Assembly: GCF_900103665.1 (NCBI RefSeq)
Contig: NZ_FNGY01000012.1
Location: 124,001-188,000 of the forward strand
Direction: 5' to 3'
Source of the DNA: Pedobacter steynii
GTDB lineage: Bacteria > Bacteroidota > Bacteroidia > Sphingobacteriales > Sphingobacteriaceae
DNA length: 64,000 nt
Below, one piece after another: positions 52,289 through 60,351 of this stretch. Position numbers and translations under genes: made by a program. Each line of letters starts with the position of its first letter. The stretch's first letter is position 1. A model generated the notes under the pieces. It worked only from the letters and a program-made list of their open reading frames with translations. It made no database searches and was not told the DNA's origin.

Positions 52289-52864
52289 ATGATAACTGAA
52301 AAAGAAAATAAAAGAATTAGCAAGTTTCTAAGTTTTGTCTTAAGACACCATCCTGAATTAATTGGTGTTGAACTGGATGGAAATGGCTGGACTGATGTGT
52401 CTTTGCTGATTCAGAAATCCCGAAAAACAGAGCCGGCATTAGATTTCGAAATGCTGAAGTATATCGTGGATAGCAATGCCAAAAAGAGATTTAGCTTTAA
52501 TGAAGAACTGGATAAGATCAGGGCCAATCAAGGACATTCAGTTGAAGTAGATTTGGGATACAGTCCGCAAGAACCGCCTGAGGTATTGTACCATGGAACA
52601 GGGGTTAAATTTGTGGATTTGATCAAAAGCTCCGGACTGGAGAAGCAAAGCAGGCATCATGTTCATTTGAGTCAGCATAAAGAAACCGCTATTAATGTTG
52701 GACAGCGACATGGAAAGCCATTTGTCTTTGAGGTATTGTCCGGACAAATGTACCGGGACAATTACGAATTCTTTTTATCAGACAATGAGGTTTGGCTCAC
52801 CGACCATGTACCCGCTAAATATTTAAAAGATTATGTACTTCGGCCCAGAGTCAATCATCGCTGA
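52289..52864 (+). CDS. kptA: RNA 2'-phosphotransferase KptA/Tpt1
   Basis: The 191-residue protein has the Tpt1 layout: N-terminal winged helix (ISKFLSFVLRHHPELIGVEL near 10-29) and a C-terminal ADP-ribosyltransferase fold with RANQGHS near 78, YHGTG near 101 and a HVHLSQHKETA block near 124. It removes a 2'-phosphate from RNA using NAD+. Bacteria lack the tRNA splicing that yields this group in yeast, so its natural substrate is uncertain. It is a single gene here. Confidence 0.93.
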   Translation: MITEKENKRISKFLSFVLRHHPELIGVELDGNGWTDVSLLIQKSRKTEPALDFEMLKYIVDSNAKKRFSFNEELDKIRANQGHSVEVDLGYSPQEPPEVLYHGTGVKFVDLIKSSGLEKQSRHHVHLSQHKETAINVGQRHGKPFVFEVLSGQMYRDNYEFFLSDNEVWLTDHVPAKYLKDYVLRPRVNHR

Positions 52865-52965
52865 TTTCTGCAAAACCAGACCCGAGTATTTTTAACAACT
52901 GCCTGCGGTTTTTAACGTTTTTTGTTATTATCTTCAATGCTATTACCATAGTAAATGTTAATGCG

Positions 52966-53445
52966 ATGAAGAATATTCCAACTTTATACGAATGGGCAGG
53001 AGATATGCAAACCTTCGAATTATTATTCGGCAGGTTTTATGATAAAGTTTTAAAAGATGATTTACTTGCTGAAGTCTTTGAAAATATGTCCCCGGAACAT
53101 GTAAGCCATGTCGCTCATTTTGTGGCAGAAGTTTTCGGCGGCCCTAAATTATATTCTTCTGAAGATGGAGGAAGTCATGCTCAAATGGTAGGACACCATA
53201 TTGGCAAAATGCTGACAGAAGAGAAACGCCAGCGATGGGTGTATCTTTTATTACAGACTGCCGATGAGATCGGGTTAAAAAGTGACCCTGAATTTCGTTC
53301 TGCCTTTGTAGGCTATCTGGAATGGGGAACCAGAATCGCTGTTATCAATTCTGTCATCACCGAAAATCCAATGAACGCCGGGGAGCCTATGCCGAAATGG
53401 GGCTGGGGCGAAACCGGTGGCCCTTACATCCCATCAGAACAATAG
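52966..53445 (+). CDS. Group II truncated haemoglobin
   Basis: The 159-residue protein matches group II (HbO-type) truncated globins: TLYEWAGDMQTFELLFGRFY near 6-25, HFVAEVFGGPKLYS near 51 and QMVGHHIGKM near 73, which holds the proximal His. It binds haem and O2 or NO in the cytosol. A C-terminal extension rich in Trp/Gly/Pro (PMPKWGWGETGGPYIP) follows the globin core. The lipoprotein gene begins 2 nt after its stop. Confidence 0.92.
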   Translation: MKNIPTLYEWAGDMQTFELLFGRFYDKVLKDDLLAEVFENMSPEHVSHVAHFVAEVFGGPKLYSSEDGGSHAQMVGHHIGKMLTEEKRQRWVYLLLQTADEIGLKSDPEFRSAFVGYLEWGTRIAVINSVITENPMNAGEPMPKWGWGETGGPYIPSEQ

Positions 53446-53447
53446 AT

Positions 53448-54032
53448 ATGAAAAAAATAAGCTATATAATTTTGATTTTCTCCATGATCGTGGTTTCCTG
53501 CAAGCCAAAAGAAGAAAACAATAACTTGCAAACCCCGGACGCACTTCAGAACGAGTATTCCAGTTTAAAAAGAATGAAAGGGGATTTAACAGAAGACCTT
53601 TACCAGGGACTTGTAGATAAGGATTCTCTTTTGAGAAACCTAGAAGAAGAAATTATAGCCTTCAGATCCGGATCAATTGAAGTGACTAAGGTATTTCATA
53701 ATTATCTGGATAAATCTGATCGTTATTATGGCTCTGTGAATGACAAGGTGAAGGGGATTAAAGACAGTCTGTTGATGAAAAAAATGCAGATGTTAATCAC
53801 AATGCATAAAAAAGCACAAGAGGTCAGAACGACTGAAATCAATGCCTTATTGAAAACAATTCCAGCTAATGATACGATTTTAAATGACCATCATGCTGCA
53901 TTGAAAATTGTGAAAACACTTACTGTTATGGAGAAATACCAAAAGGAGCATTTACCGAATAAAAGCGAGCTGAAAAAACTCATCCGGCAGCAGGAAAAAA
54001 TAATACAGCAAATGAATGACTTAATGCGATAA
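53448..54032 (+). CDS. Small lipoprotein, helical, unknown function
   Basis: From ATG 53448 the product has 194 residues with a lipoprotein signal (MKKISYIILIFSMIVVSC, lipobox VVSC). The rest is Lys/Glu-rich and predicted helical or coiled-coil, ending KLIRQQEKIIQQMNDLMR. A longer frame from 53322 overlaps the globin gene and is rejected because the lipoprotein signal would be internal. It is probably translated together with the globin (2-nt gap). No family is recognised. Confidence 0.75.
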   Translation: MKKISYIILIFSMIVVSCKPKEENNNLQTPDALQNEYSSLKRMKGDLTEDLYQGLVDKDSLLRNLEEEIIAFRSGSIEVTKVFHNYLDKSDRYYGSVNDKVKGIKDSLLMKKMQMLITMHKKAQEVRTTEINALLKTIPANDTILNDHHAALKIVKTLTVMEKYQKEHLPNKSELKKLIRQQEKIIQQMNDLMR

Positions 54033-54120
54033 GAAGTACGATAAACTCCCATTAAAACATAAATATATCTTGATCAATTTTCCGGAAGAAACAAAATTTA
54101 AATACAGTTTAAAGAACTTA

Positions 54121-54170
54121 AAAAGAGGCTTTGCATGCAATTTGTACAAACTGCTGAAAGCCTCTTTTTA
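54121..54170. terminator. Bidirectional terminator
   Basis: AAAAGAGGCTTT (54121-54132) pairs with AAAGCCTCTTTT (54157-54168), with a 24-nt loop that contains the palindrome TTGCATGCAA, and T-runs. It separates the accessory cluster from the convergent SusCD operon. Confidence 0.8.
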
Positions 54171-54182
54171 ACTAAGGGCTGA

Positions 54183-55328
54183 TTATTTTCCTAATAATTC
54201 TTCCAGTTTCTTTTCCAGCGCCGCTCCTCTAAGGTCTTTTCCCACAATTTTTCCTTGCGGGTCAATCAGGAAGTTTGCCGGAATTCCCCTCACGCCATAC
54301 AAAGTAGAGGCTGCATTTTTCCAGCCCTGTAAATCAGAAAGCTGGGTCCAGGTCAGACCGTCTTTTTCTATGGCCTGTAACCAATCCTGTTTTTTACCTG
54401 GTTGATCCAATGAAACGCCAAGTACCGTGAAATTTTTGTCTTTATAAGTTTGGTAGGCTTTGACTACATTAGGGTTTTCTTTTCTGCAGGGACCGCACCA
54501 TGATGCCCAGAAATCCAGCAATACATATTTTCCTCTAAAATTTGATAATTTCACAGGTTTGTCGTTCACATCATTCTGACTAAAGTCCATTGCCATGGCG
54601 CCAATGGAGGTTGCCCGTGCTTTGTCCATTGATTTTGCAAATTCTTTGCCTGCAGCACTGTTTTTTAAACCTGCAGACAGCTTATTGAAAACAGGTTCCA
54701 GGATATTGACATCCATATTGCTGTCGCCGATTTCTTTCAGTGCCACTAAACTGAAAAAGGAATCCGGATGTGCTTTAATATACTTATTTAGCAGAACATC
54801 CCTTTCTGCTTCTGCTTTAGCATACCTGGCTTCAAGACCCTTTTGAAATTCAGGGTCTTTTTGTTGTTCTTTGGATGTCTTTTCATATTTCGAATTTAAA
54901 GTCGTCATCACCTTCCCAAGGTAATTTTCATTGGCTTTATACCCTAGGTATTCCATGTTGATCTTTGGACCAGAAACCGTTGCTTTTTTAATGGAATCTG
55001 TGGCATTGATCTGGATTTCCCCCTTTTCCAGGTAGACCGCCAGGACGTCCTGCTTCTTCTTGTTTTTGATACCGGTTCCTGTATGGTCTAATATTAAGGA
55101 AGCCCTGAGGGGATCGGTTATTGTTCCTTTGAATTGAAAAGTGCCATTATTGAGGGCGACGGAATCCAGAACGTTGCTGCCATTTAAACGGTAGCTGAGG
55201 TAGACTTTTGCGGGTGCATTCAGTTGGCCGACTTTGCCATCCAGCAGATATTCATTGCTTTGGGAATAACCTAGAAAAGGTATGGCAAGCAATGTGATCA
55301 GTATTATTTTCGTGTTTTTCATTAACAT
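54183..55328 (-). CDS. TlpA-like thioredoxin (DUF4369 + AhpC/TSA), CGPC
   Basis: The 381-residue protein has a signal peptide (ending FLGYSQ near 23), a DUF4369-type beta domain (about 30-120), a Lys/Glu-rich helical middle and a thioredoxin fold with Cys278-Gly-Pro-Cys281 in FWASWCGPCRKENP. GIPANFLIDPQGKIVGKDLR provides the cis-Pro region. Probably a periplasmic thiol-disulfide oxidoreductase. It is the last gene of the SusCD operon, 73 nt after its tandem paralogue. Confidence 0.88.
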   Translation of the reverse strand: MLMKNTKIILITLLAIPFLGYSQSNEYLLDGKVGQLNAPAKVYLSYRLNGSNVLDSVALNNGTFQFKGTITDPLRASLILDHTGTGIKNKKKQDVLAVYLEKGEIQINATDSIKKATVSGPKINMEYLGYKANENYLGKVMTTLNSKYEKTSKEQQKDPEFQKGLEARYAKAEAERDVLLNKYIKAHPDSFFSLVALKEIGDSNMDVNILEPVFNKLSAGLKNSAAGKEFAKSMDKARATSIGAMAMDFSQNDVNDKPVKLSNFRGKYVLLDFWASWCGPCRKENPNVVKAYQTYKDKNFTVLGVSLDQPGKKQDWLQAIEKDGLTWTQLSDLQGWKNAASTLYGVRGIPANFLIDPQGKIVGKDLRGAALEKKLEELLGK

Positions 55329-55401
55329 ATATTTATTTTAAACATTTAATCTATTAGAGTTGATTTTTGACTTGATCATCATCAGATGGCATCAAATCAG
55401 C

Positions 55402-56595
55402 TCATTTCGTTGATTTAAGTTGCTGTTTAACAATCTCGTCCAGCAGCTCTGCATTTTTTGAAGTATTGCCAACAAAACGTTTGATGATGATCCCATTCCG
55501 GTCAATCAATACTTTTGTCGGAAATGCATTAACCGCATAGTCGCTCAGTATTCCTTTGTTTTTATCACTTCTGTTATTGGTATTCAAGACATTTATCCAA
55601 TCCATTTTATCTTCATCGAGCGCTGTTGTCCATTTTTTATAATCAGTTTCCGGGTTTCCGGATTCATTGGAAACACCTAAGATTTCAAGCCCTTTGGATT
55701 TATATCCGCTGTATAATTCTTTCAGGTGTGGATGGGTTTGTCTGCAAGGCATACACCAGCTGCCCCAGAAATCAAGTAGCACGAGCTTTCCTTTAAGTGA
55801 GGAGAGGCTTTGGTCTTTCCCGTTTCTATCTTTGAGGATAAAGTCAGGAGCAAGCGCACCAATAGCTGTTTTTTTTGCTTTTTCAATCCTTGCAGCATAA
55901 GCTATACCCTCGGCCGAAGCCTTTAATGAGGATTGCAGTTTTTGAAACATTGGCTCAATTTCCGAAGGCTCAAGAGTGCTTCTGGTATATTCCTGCAACA
56001 TGTCAAATGCAATTCCGGATTCAAGATGGGTCACCATGAAATCCCGTTCAACTGAATCAATCTGATCCTGAATGGCATAACTTTTCTTCGTGTATTTTGC
56101 AATTGCCTGAACATCCTTGCTTTCATATATTTTTCTTCCTTCACTTTCATACAGTGCAGCACTACGGGTATAAAATGGAGCTAGTTTTGCCATTAATTGC
56201 TGATGGTCTGTCTCTGCCAAAGCGCCTTTAATGATGGTTTGCTGAAGTTTTTCTGAAGAATTGGCCAATAGCGTTCCCTCATCAAGATAGAATTCATGGG
56301 CATAGTCTTTTAACAGGCGGGTGCTGCGGTAGTATTTTTCGACACTATCAGCAACTTTCAACTGGATTACTGCCTTAACAGGATACTGTAAGCTGCCTTT
56401 GAAATGGTAGTTGCCATTATTGAGTACAGCGCTGTCTGTAAATTGTTGTCCGTTTTGTTGATATTTCAGATAGATGGTGTTGTTAACGGCACGTTTAGTA
56501 TCTGCGACTTTTCCTTCAATGGTAAAAGTCTTATTTTTTAATTGACACATGCCTATCGCAGGCACAAGTGACAAGGCTAGTAAGATCTTTTTCAT
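55402..56595 (-). CDS. TlpA-like thioredoxin, CMPC
   Basis: This 397-residue protein is a tandem paralogue of the next gene, with a signal peptide (MKKILLALSLVPAIGMCQ), a DUF4369-type domain (FTIEGKVADTKRAVNNTIYL onward), a helical middle and a thioredoxin fold with Cys281-Met-Pro-Cys284 in FWGSWCMPCRQTHP. The altered dipeptide between the cysteines implies a different redox potential or partner. It starts 2 nt after the PKD-like gene stop, so it is in the operon. Confidence 0.88.
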   Translation of the reverse strand: MKKILLALSLVPAIGMCQLKNKTFTIEGKVADTKRAVNNTIYLKYQQNGQQFTDSAVLNNGNYHFKGSLQYPVKAVIQLKVADSVEKYYRSTRLLKDYAHEFYLDEGTLLANSSEKLQQTIIKGALAETDHQQLMAKLAPFYTRSAALYESEGRKIYESKDVQAIAKYTKKSYAIQDQIDSVERDFMVTHLESGIAFDMLQEYTRSTLEPSEIEPMFQKLQSSLKASAEGIAYAARIEKAKKTAIGALAPDFILKDRNGKDQSLSSLKGKLVLLDFWGSWCMPCRQTHPHLKELYSGYKSKGLEILGVSNESGNPETDYKKWTTALDEDKMDWINVLNTNNRSDKNKGILSDYAVNAFPTKVLIDRNGIIIKRFVGNTSKNAELLDEIVKQQLKSTK

Positions 56596-56597
56596 GA

Positions 56598-58109
56598 TTA
56601 TCTTTTTTCTTTATAGAACATACTGGTGATGCGGCCGAATCCTCCGTAAATGTTGGTAGCTGTACCTATAGAGCCGGTTCCTGATACCTCAAACTCGTTT
56701 ACTTTACCTTCAGTGCCGTTGTAAGTAGCGATATAGATTTTATCCAATGTTCGCAGCGGCATATAGAAATTTTCAAATTCAGAGATCCTGCTTACTGCAA
56801 ATTTCATATCTGTAATTTCTTCTGTTGCAGCGAAGGAATAGATCAGTCTTGTCATATTGGATTTGTAGTCATAAGAATAGATCTTGTTCTGGGCTGCAAA
56901 ATAGATATTCGGCAATTTGGTAGATCCGGCAAATATTTTTGCTGTTTTCATCTCAGGAGCGTCAGTAATGGCTTTATAATCTGCTCCTGCTTTTTGAGTA
57001 GATACAGGGTATATCTGATAGAAATACATTTCTCCGGCATCATCTTTCATGAGCCAGTTGTAATACAGGTAATCATTGGAATAGCCGGCATACACACACT
57101 TTTTCTTTACGTTGTTGGGATCAAATGCGCCAGGGGTAGACATGTCCTTGCTATAGGTATTGTATTCTCCGATTTTAAATCCTGAGTACCACAGAAAACG
57201 CCCGTTCTTTTGGTCATAACTGATCAGATCCGTTTTATTGGGCAGGTTAATTCTCCCTCCGGTAGTTGAAGTGATGATAAAAGGGGCAAGCTCATAATCC
57301 CCTAAAAGGGCGCCTTCAAAGATGGGTGTTGCTTCGTACGGAAAGCCGAATTGCATCTTGCCGTTTACAATTGCATAAATGGCATTGCTGTTTCCATTTT
57401 GCTGGGTAGTCTGCAGATTTATATTTCCCGAAGGGGCAATCGCCATAAATTCTGAAAAGGGTTTGCTCAGCTTGTAGTTTTCCGGATTCAATTCCATTGG
57501 ATTTCTGCTTTCCGATGTTAAAAACAGATTGATGGGCTTCTGAACTGCTATTCCGCCTTTAAAGTAGAATCCATCCAGTTTTCCGACAGGCTTTGGAATA
57601 AACTGACCTCCATTTGCGTCACTAAATAAATTCCTGTAAACAGTGCCGTTGAATGCGATCTGACAGATATCTCCGCCTTGTACTTTTTCTTCCAATACGA
57701 CCAGACCGCTGCTGAATTTAGAACTGACCATGAGATTAGCAGTTTTTGTTGTCCCGATACCGGTGCTCTCATCCGTAGCGGTAAATACGAGGGTATAACC
57801 ACCGATTGGAACGGTAATGGCCTTCTTCAGGTTTTTTTCTGAAGATAATTCTACTGCCGGATCATAATTGTTGGAGTAGAGATACCAGCGGTATTTGTAT
57901 TTGCCATTTTGTACATTTTCCTGCTTCATATCAGGGTTAATCCGAAGGGTATCGTTAATCAATATTTCATAATTTCCGCTTTGATTGAAATCTGCAATGG
58001 TAATTTCATGAATTGGCTGGAGGTCATAATTTCCTTTGTCTTTGGCACAGGACGCCATCAAAGCAGAAAGGATGATCAGGATAAAGAGAAAGTTGATGTT
58101 CTTTTTCAT
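56598..58109 (-). CDS. PKD-like family lipoprotein
   Basis: The 503-residue protein has a lipoprotein signal (ILSALMASC) followed by CAKDKGNYDLQPIHEITIAD, the start typical of PKD-like lipoproteins found next to SusCD and DUF4843 in Bacteroidota. The N-terminal third is Ig/PKD-like and the rest is beta-rich, possibly a propeller. It is expected on the outer membrane, where it may bind the substrate imported by SusC. It lies 5 nt after DUF4843 and 2 nt before the first TlpA-like gene. Confidence 0.82.
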   Translation of the reverse strand: MKKNINFLFILIILSALMASCAKDKGNYDLQPIHEITIADFNQSGNYEILINDTLRINPDMKQENVQNGKYKYRWYLYSNNYDPAVELSSEKNLKKAITVPIGGYTLVFTATDESTGIGTTKTANLMVSSKFSSGLVVLEEKVQGGDICQIAFNGTVYRNLFSDANGGQFIPKPVGKLDGFYFKGGIAVQKPINLFLTSESRNPMELNPENYKLSKPFSEFMAIAPSGNINLQTTQQNGNSNAIYAIVNGKMQFGFPYEATPIFEGALLGDYELAPFIITSTTGGRINLPNKTDLISYDQKNGRFLWYSGFKIGEYNTYSKDMSTPGAFDPNNVKKKCVYAGYSNDYLYYNWLMKDDAGEMYFYQIYPVSTQKAGADYKAITDAPEMKTAKIFAGSTKLPNIYFAAQNKIYSYDYKSNMTRLIYSFAATEEITDMKFAVSRISEFENFYMPLRTLDKIYIATYNGTEGKVNEFEVSGTGSIGTATNIYGGFGRITSMFYKEKR

Positions 58110-58114
58110 AGTGC

Positions 58115-58912
58115 TTATAGTTTAGGAAATGTAACCTGACTGCCGTTTTCGTCGAGCATAGGCCCGTTTTTCTTTTCGTACTCATACAATGCGGTAACCA
58201 TCCTGGAATAGTAAATAGTCATCTGATCTGAGGTGGGTGCATTTTCTCCATATCGTGCATAGGGAGGCCAGACGCTCCGGCCGGTCACATCTATAACGAA
58301 TTTGTACTTGACTGCGCTGTATGCGCCAAAGAAGTACTTAAACCAGCTCCCGGAAAGGTCCCAGGTATCAGGTTTCAGGATCTGATCACTTAATTTGATC
58401 AGGAAAACATTGGTATAAATGTTTAACGGATTTCCATTGGTTGTATTTGGCGTTTTTGTGTTGGAAATGAGCAGCGGAAATTCACTGTTAGGTTCCATCC
58501 TCAGGTAAATTCTTACCTGACGGTTTTTTAAGTCCGCAGTTCGCCTGACTACCACAGGTACTTTAGCTGTATACTCACCACCATTTACCGAAGTATTTAC
58601 GATGGTATAGTGCTGTTCCGGTATTGCTGTAGAATTGCCTGGGTTGGCCGTAAGCGGAACCATTCTGTTCGCGGAAGCGGGAGTACCGGAGATCCTTACC
58701 GGGATAAAAATGGTGTCCAGCAGCCTGTTGTTCTCTTTTTCTGCAAAAGAGTAGGAGATGCTATCTCTGGATCCGGTCATCAGTTCCTTATTGATGTATA
58801 TTGCCGGGAGATCCTGATATAAAAGATCTTTCTTCTTACAGGAAATCAGGGAAAGCAGCAGGCATAGGATCAGGATAGGATTGGGACTATATTTTATGGT
58901 TGGTGTTTTCAT
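58115..58912 (-). CDS. DUF4843 lipoprotein
   Basis: From ATG 58912 (MKTPTIKYSPNPILILCLLL) the protein has 265 residues with a lipobox LISC and the DUF4843 start KKKDLLYQDLPAIYINKELM. A beta-sandwich region with Pro-rich turns follows, ending in an aromatic-rich segment (GSWFKYFFGAYSAVKYKFVI). Likely a surface accessory lipoprotein of the SusCD system. A longer frame from 58951 would overlap SusD by 29 nt; the shorter start leaves a 10-nt gap and a clean signal. Confidence 0.82.
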   Translation of the reverse strand: MKTPTIKYSPNPILILCLLLSLISCKKKDLLYQDLPAIYINKELMTGSRDSISYSFAEKENNRLLDTIFIPVRISGTPASANRMVPLTANPGNSTAIPEQHYTIVNTSVNGGEYTAKVPVVVRRTADLKNRQVRIYLRMEPNSEFPLLISNTKTPNTTNGNPLNIYTNVFLIKLSDQILKPDTWDLSGSWFKYFFGAYSAVKYKFVIDVTGRSVWPPYARYGENAPTSDQMTIYYSRMVTALYEYEKKNGPMLDENGSQVTFPKL

Positions 58913-58922
58913 GATTTTTGAT

Positions 58923-60332
58923 TTAACGGTTACCAAATTCGGTTTCATCATCGGGCAGAGGGAAAGTATAAGTCAGGTTCGTCATCGCAACTGTTGATCG
59001 TGGAATGCCGGGCCTTTCCAGACGTTTATAAAAGAAGAACAGCTGGCCCTCCCCATAAAATTCTTTAACGTATTCCTTCTCAATTTCGGCCATTCTCCGG
59101 TTTTCATCGAGTGTGATGTTCAGGTTTTCCAGGCCTCTCTGAGTCCTGATCTTATTGATCAGTTGTAAGGCCTGACCCAAATCAGGGCTGGCTTCTGCAG
59201 CGATATAATACATTTCCGAAAGACGGATCAGAGGAACTTGTTTTGCGATTTCTAAATTCGTCAATCCATCCTGCCAATACTTAGTGGTGTAAGACACATT
59301 GGTATAAGTTCTGATATTGTACAGGTAGCGGTAATCTGTAGTTCCTCCCTGTTGTGTCTCGTACAAACTGTTTACGGTGGCGGTACTTAAGTATAAAGTA
59401 CTTGTCTGATAAGATGGAACCCCTTCAAGTCTAAACCTGCGGTCGACCATGTCTTTCAGTAGCGGGACTTGCAATGCGAAAATATGTTCCGTAGAAAAAG
59501 TACGGTCCTGATTGGCGCTCTGATTGAACGTGCTTCTGCTGACAAACGGAAATTTCTCCGAACTGATCAGCTCATTCGCATATTGGGCAGCCTTGATTTT
59601 ATCACCTTTGTAGAGATATATCCTGGCTTTCAGCGCCTTTACCGCCCAGTAGTTAAAGTGGTTCCTGGTATAGCTGATAAAACGATCGTCATTTGCATAG
59701 AGCACCTCTTTGTTGACGGTTAACAGGCTTTCGGCCTCATCGAGGTCGGCGAGGCAGGCGCTGATTACGGCATTTGTGGTACTCAAAGGGGTGATGGTCT
59801 TTCCAAAAGTTTTGATATAAGGAATAGCTGCTGTATTTCCTCCGGTGGCAGGCATCGGACCGAACATTCTCAACAGATCAAAGTGAAGAAAGGCCCTTAA
59901 TCCAAGTGCTTCGCCTTTTACGATGTTATAGTGATTTTTAAAAAGGACTGATTTTGACGTTTCTACATGATCCAGTATGTTGTTTACCCCCGCAATGGCA
60001 GTATACATTTTAGACCAGATCACTTTTATCGTGTCTTTTACTGCAGGGGCACTATAGTTATATTTGGCATGTTCTAAAAATGAGTTTCCGGTGAGGGAGG
60101 TCTGATAATTCTGACCCATTGCACTTAAGGTAGTCATGGTCAGGTTATCCGCATATAGCCCGCGTTCCATCTTTACATAACTTCCCATTAACGCCTGATT
60201 AAAGCCTGCCTCTGTGCTGTAAAACGCTTCCTGTTGTACCTGGGTTCCAGGACTCACATCCAGCCATTTTTTGCAGGAGGCCAGTCCTGTAATCAGGATC
60301 AGCGCCGAGAATAAATAGGTAATTCTTTTCAT
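58923..60332 (-). CDS. RagB/SusD family nutrient uptake lipoprotein
   Basis: The 469-residue protein has a lipobox (LITGLASC) followed by KKWLDVSPGTQVQQEAFYST, the SusD_RagB N-terminal motif, then TPR-like helices (AVKALKARIYLYKGDKIKAAQYANELI near 240) and the C-terminal SEMYYIAAEASPDLG and LDENRRMAEIEKEYVKEFYGEG blocks. SusD caps the SusC pore as a hinged lid and binds substrate. It lies 19 nt after SusC. The ligand cannot be read from the sequence. Confidence 0.93.
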   Translation of the reverse strand: MKRITYLFSALILITGLASCKKWLDVSPGTQVQQEAFYSTEAGFNQALMGSYVKMERGLYADNLTMTTLSAMGQNYQTSLTGNSFLEHAKYNYSAPAVKDTIKVIWSKMYTAIAGVNNILDHVETSKSVLFKNHYNIVKGEALGLRAFLHFDLLRMFGPMPATGGNTAAIPYIKTFGKTITPLSTTNAVISACLADLDEAESLLTVNKEVLYANDDRFISYTRNHFNYWAVKALKARIYLYKGDKIKAAQYANELISSEKFPFVSRSTFNQSANQDRTFSTEHIFALQVPLLKDMVDRRFRLEGVPSYQTSTLYLSTATVNSLYETQQGGTTDYRYLYNIRTYTNVSYTTKYWQDGLTNLEIAKQVPLIRLSEMYYIAAEASPDLGQALQLINKIRTQRGLENLNITLDENRRMAEIEKEYVKEFYGEGQLFFFYKRLERPGIPRSTVAMTNLTYTFPLPDDETEFGNR

Positions 60333-60351
60333 GATGCAATAGTTAAGGAGG

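Noticed and set aside
53322..53447. Extended reading frame upstream of the small lipoprotein
   Set aside because: It overlaps the globin gene in another frame and would bury the lipoprotein signal.
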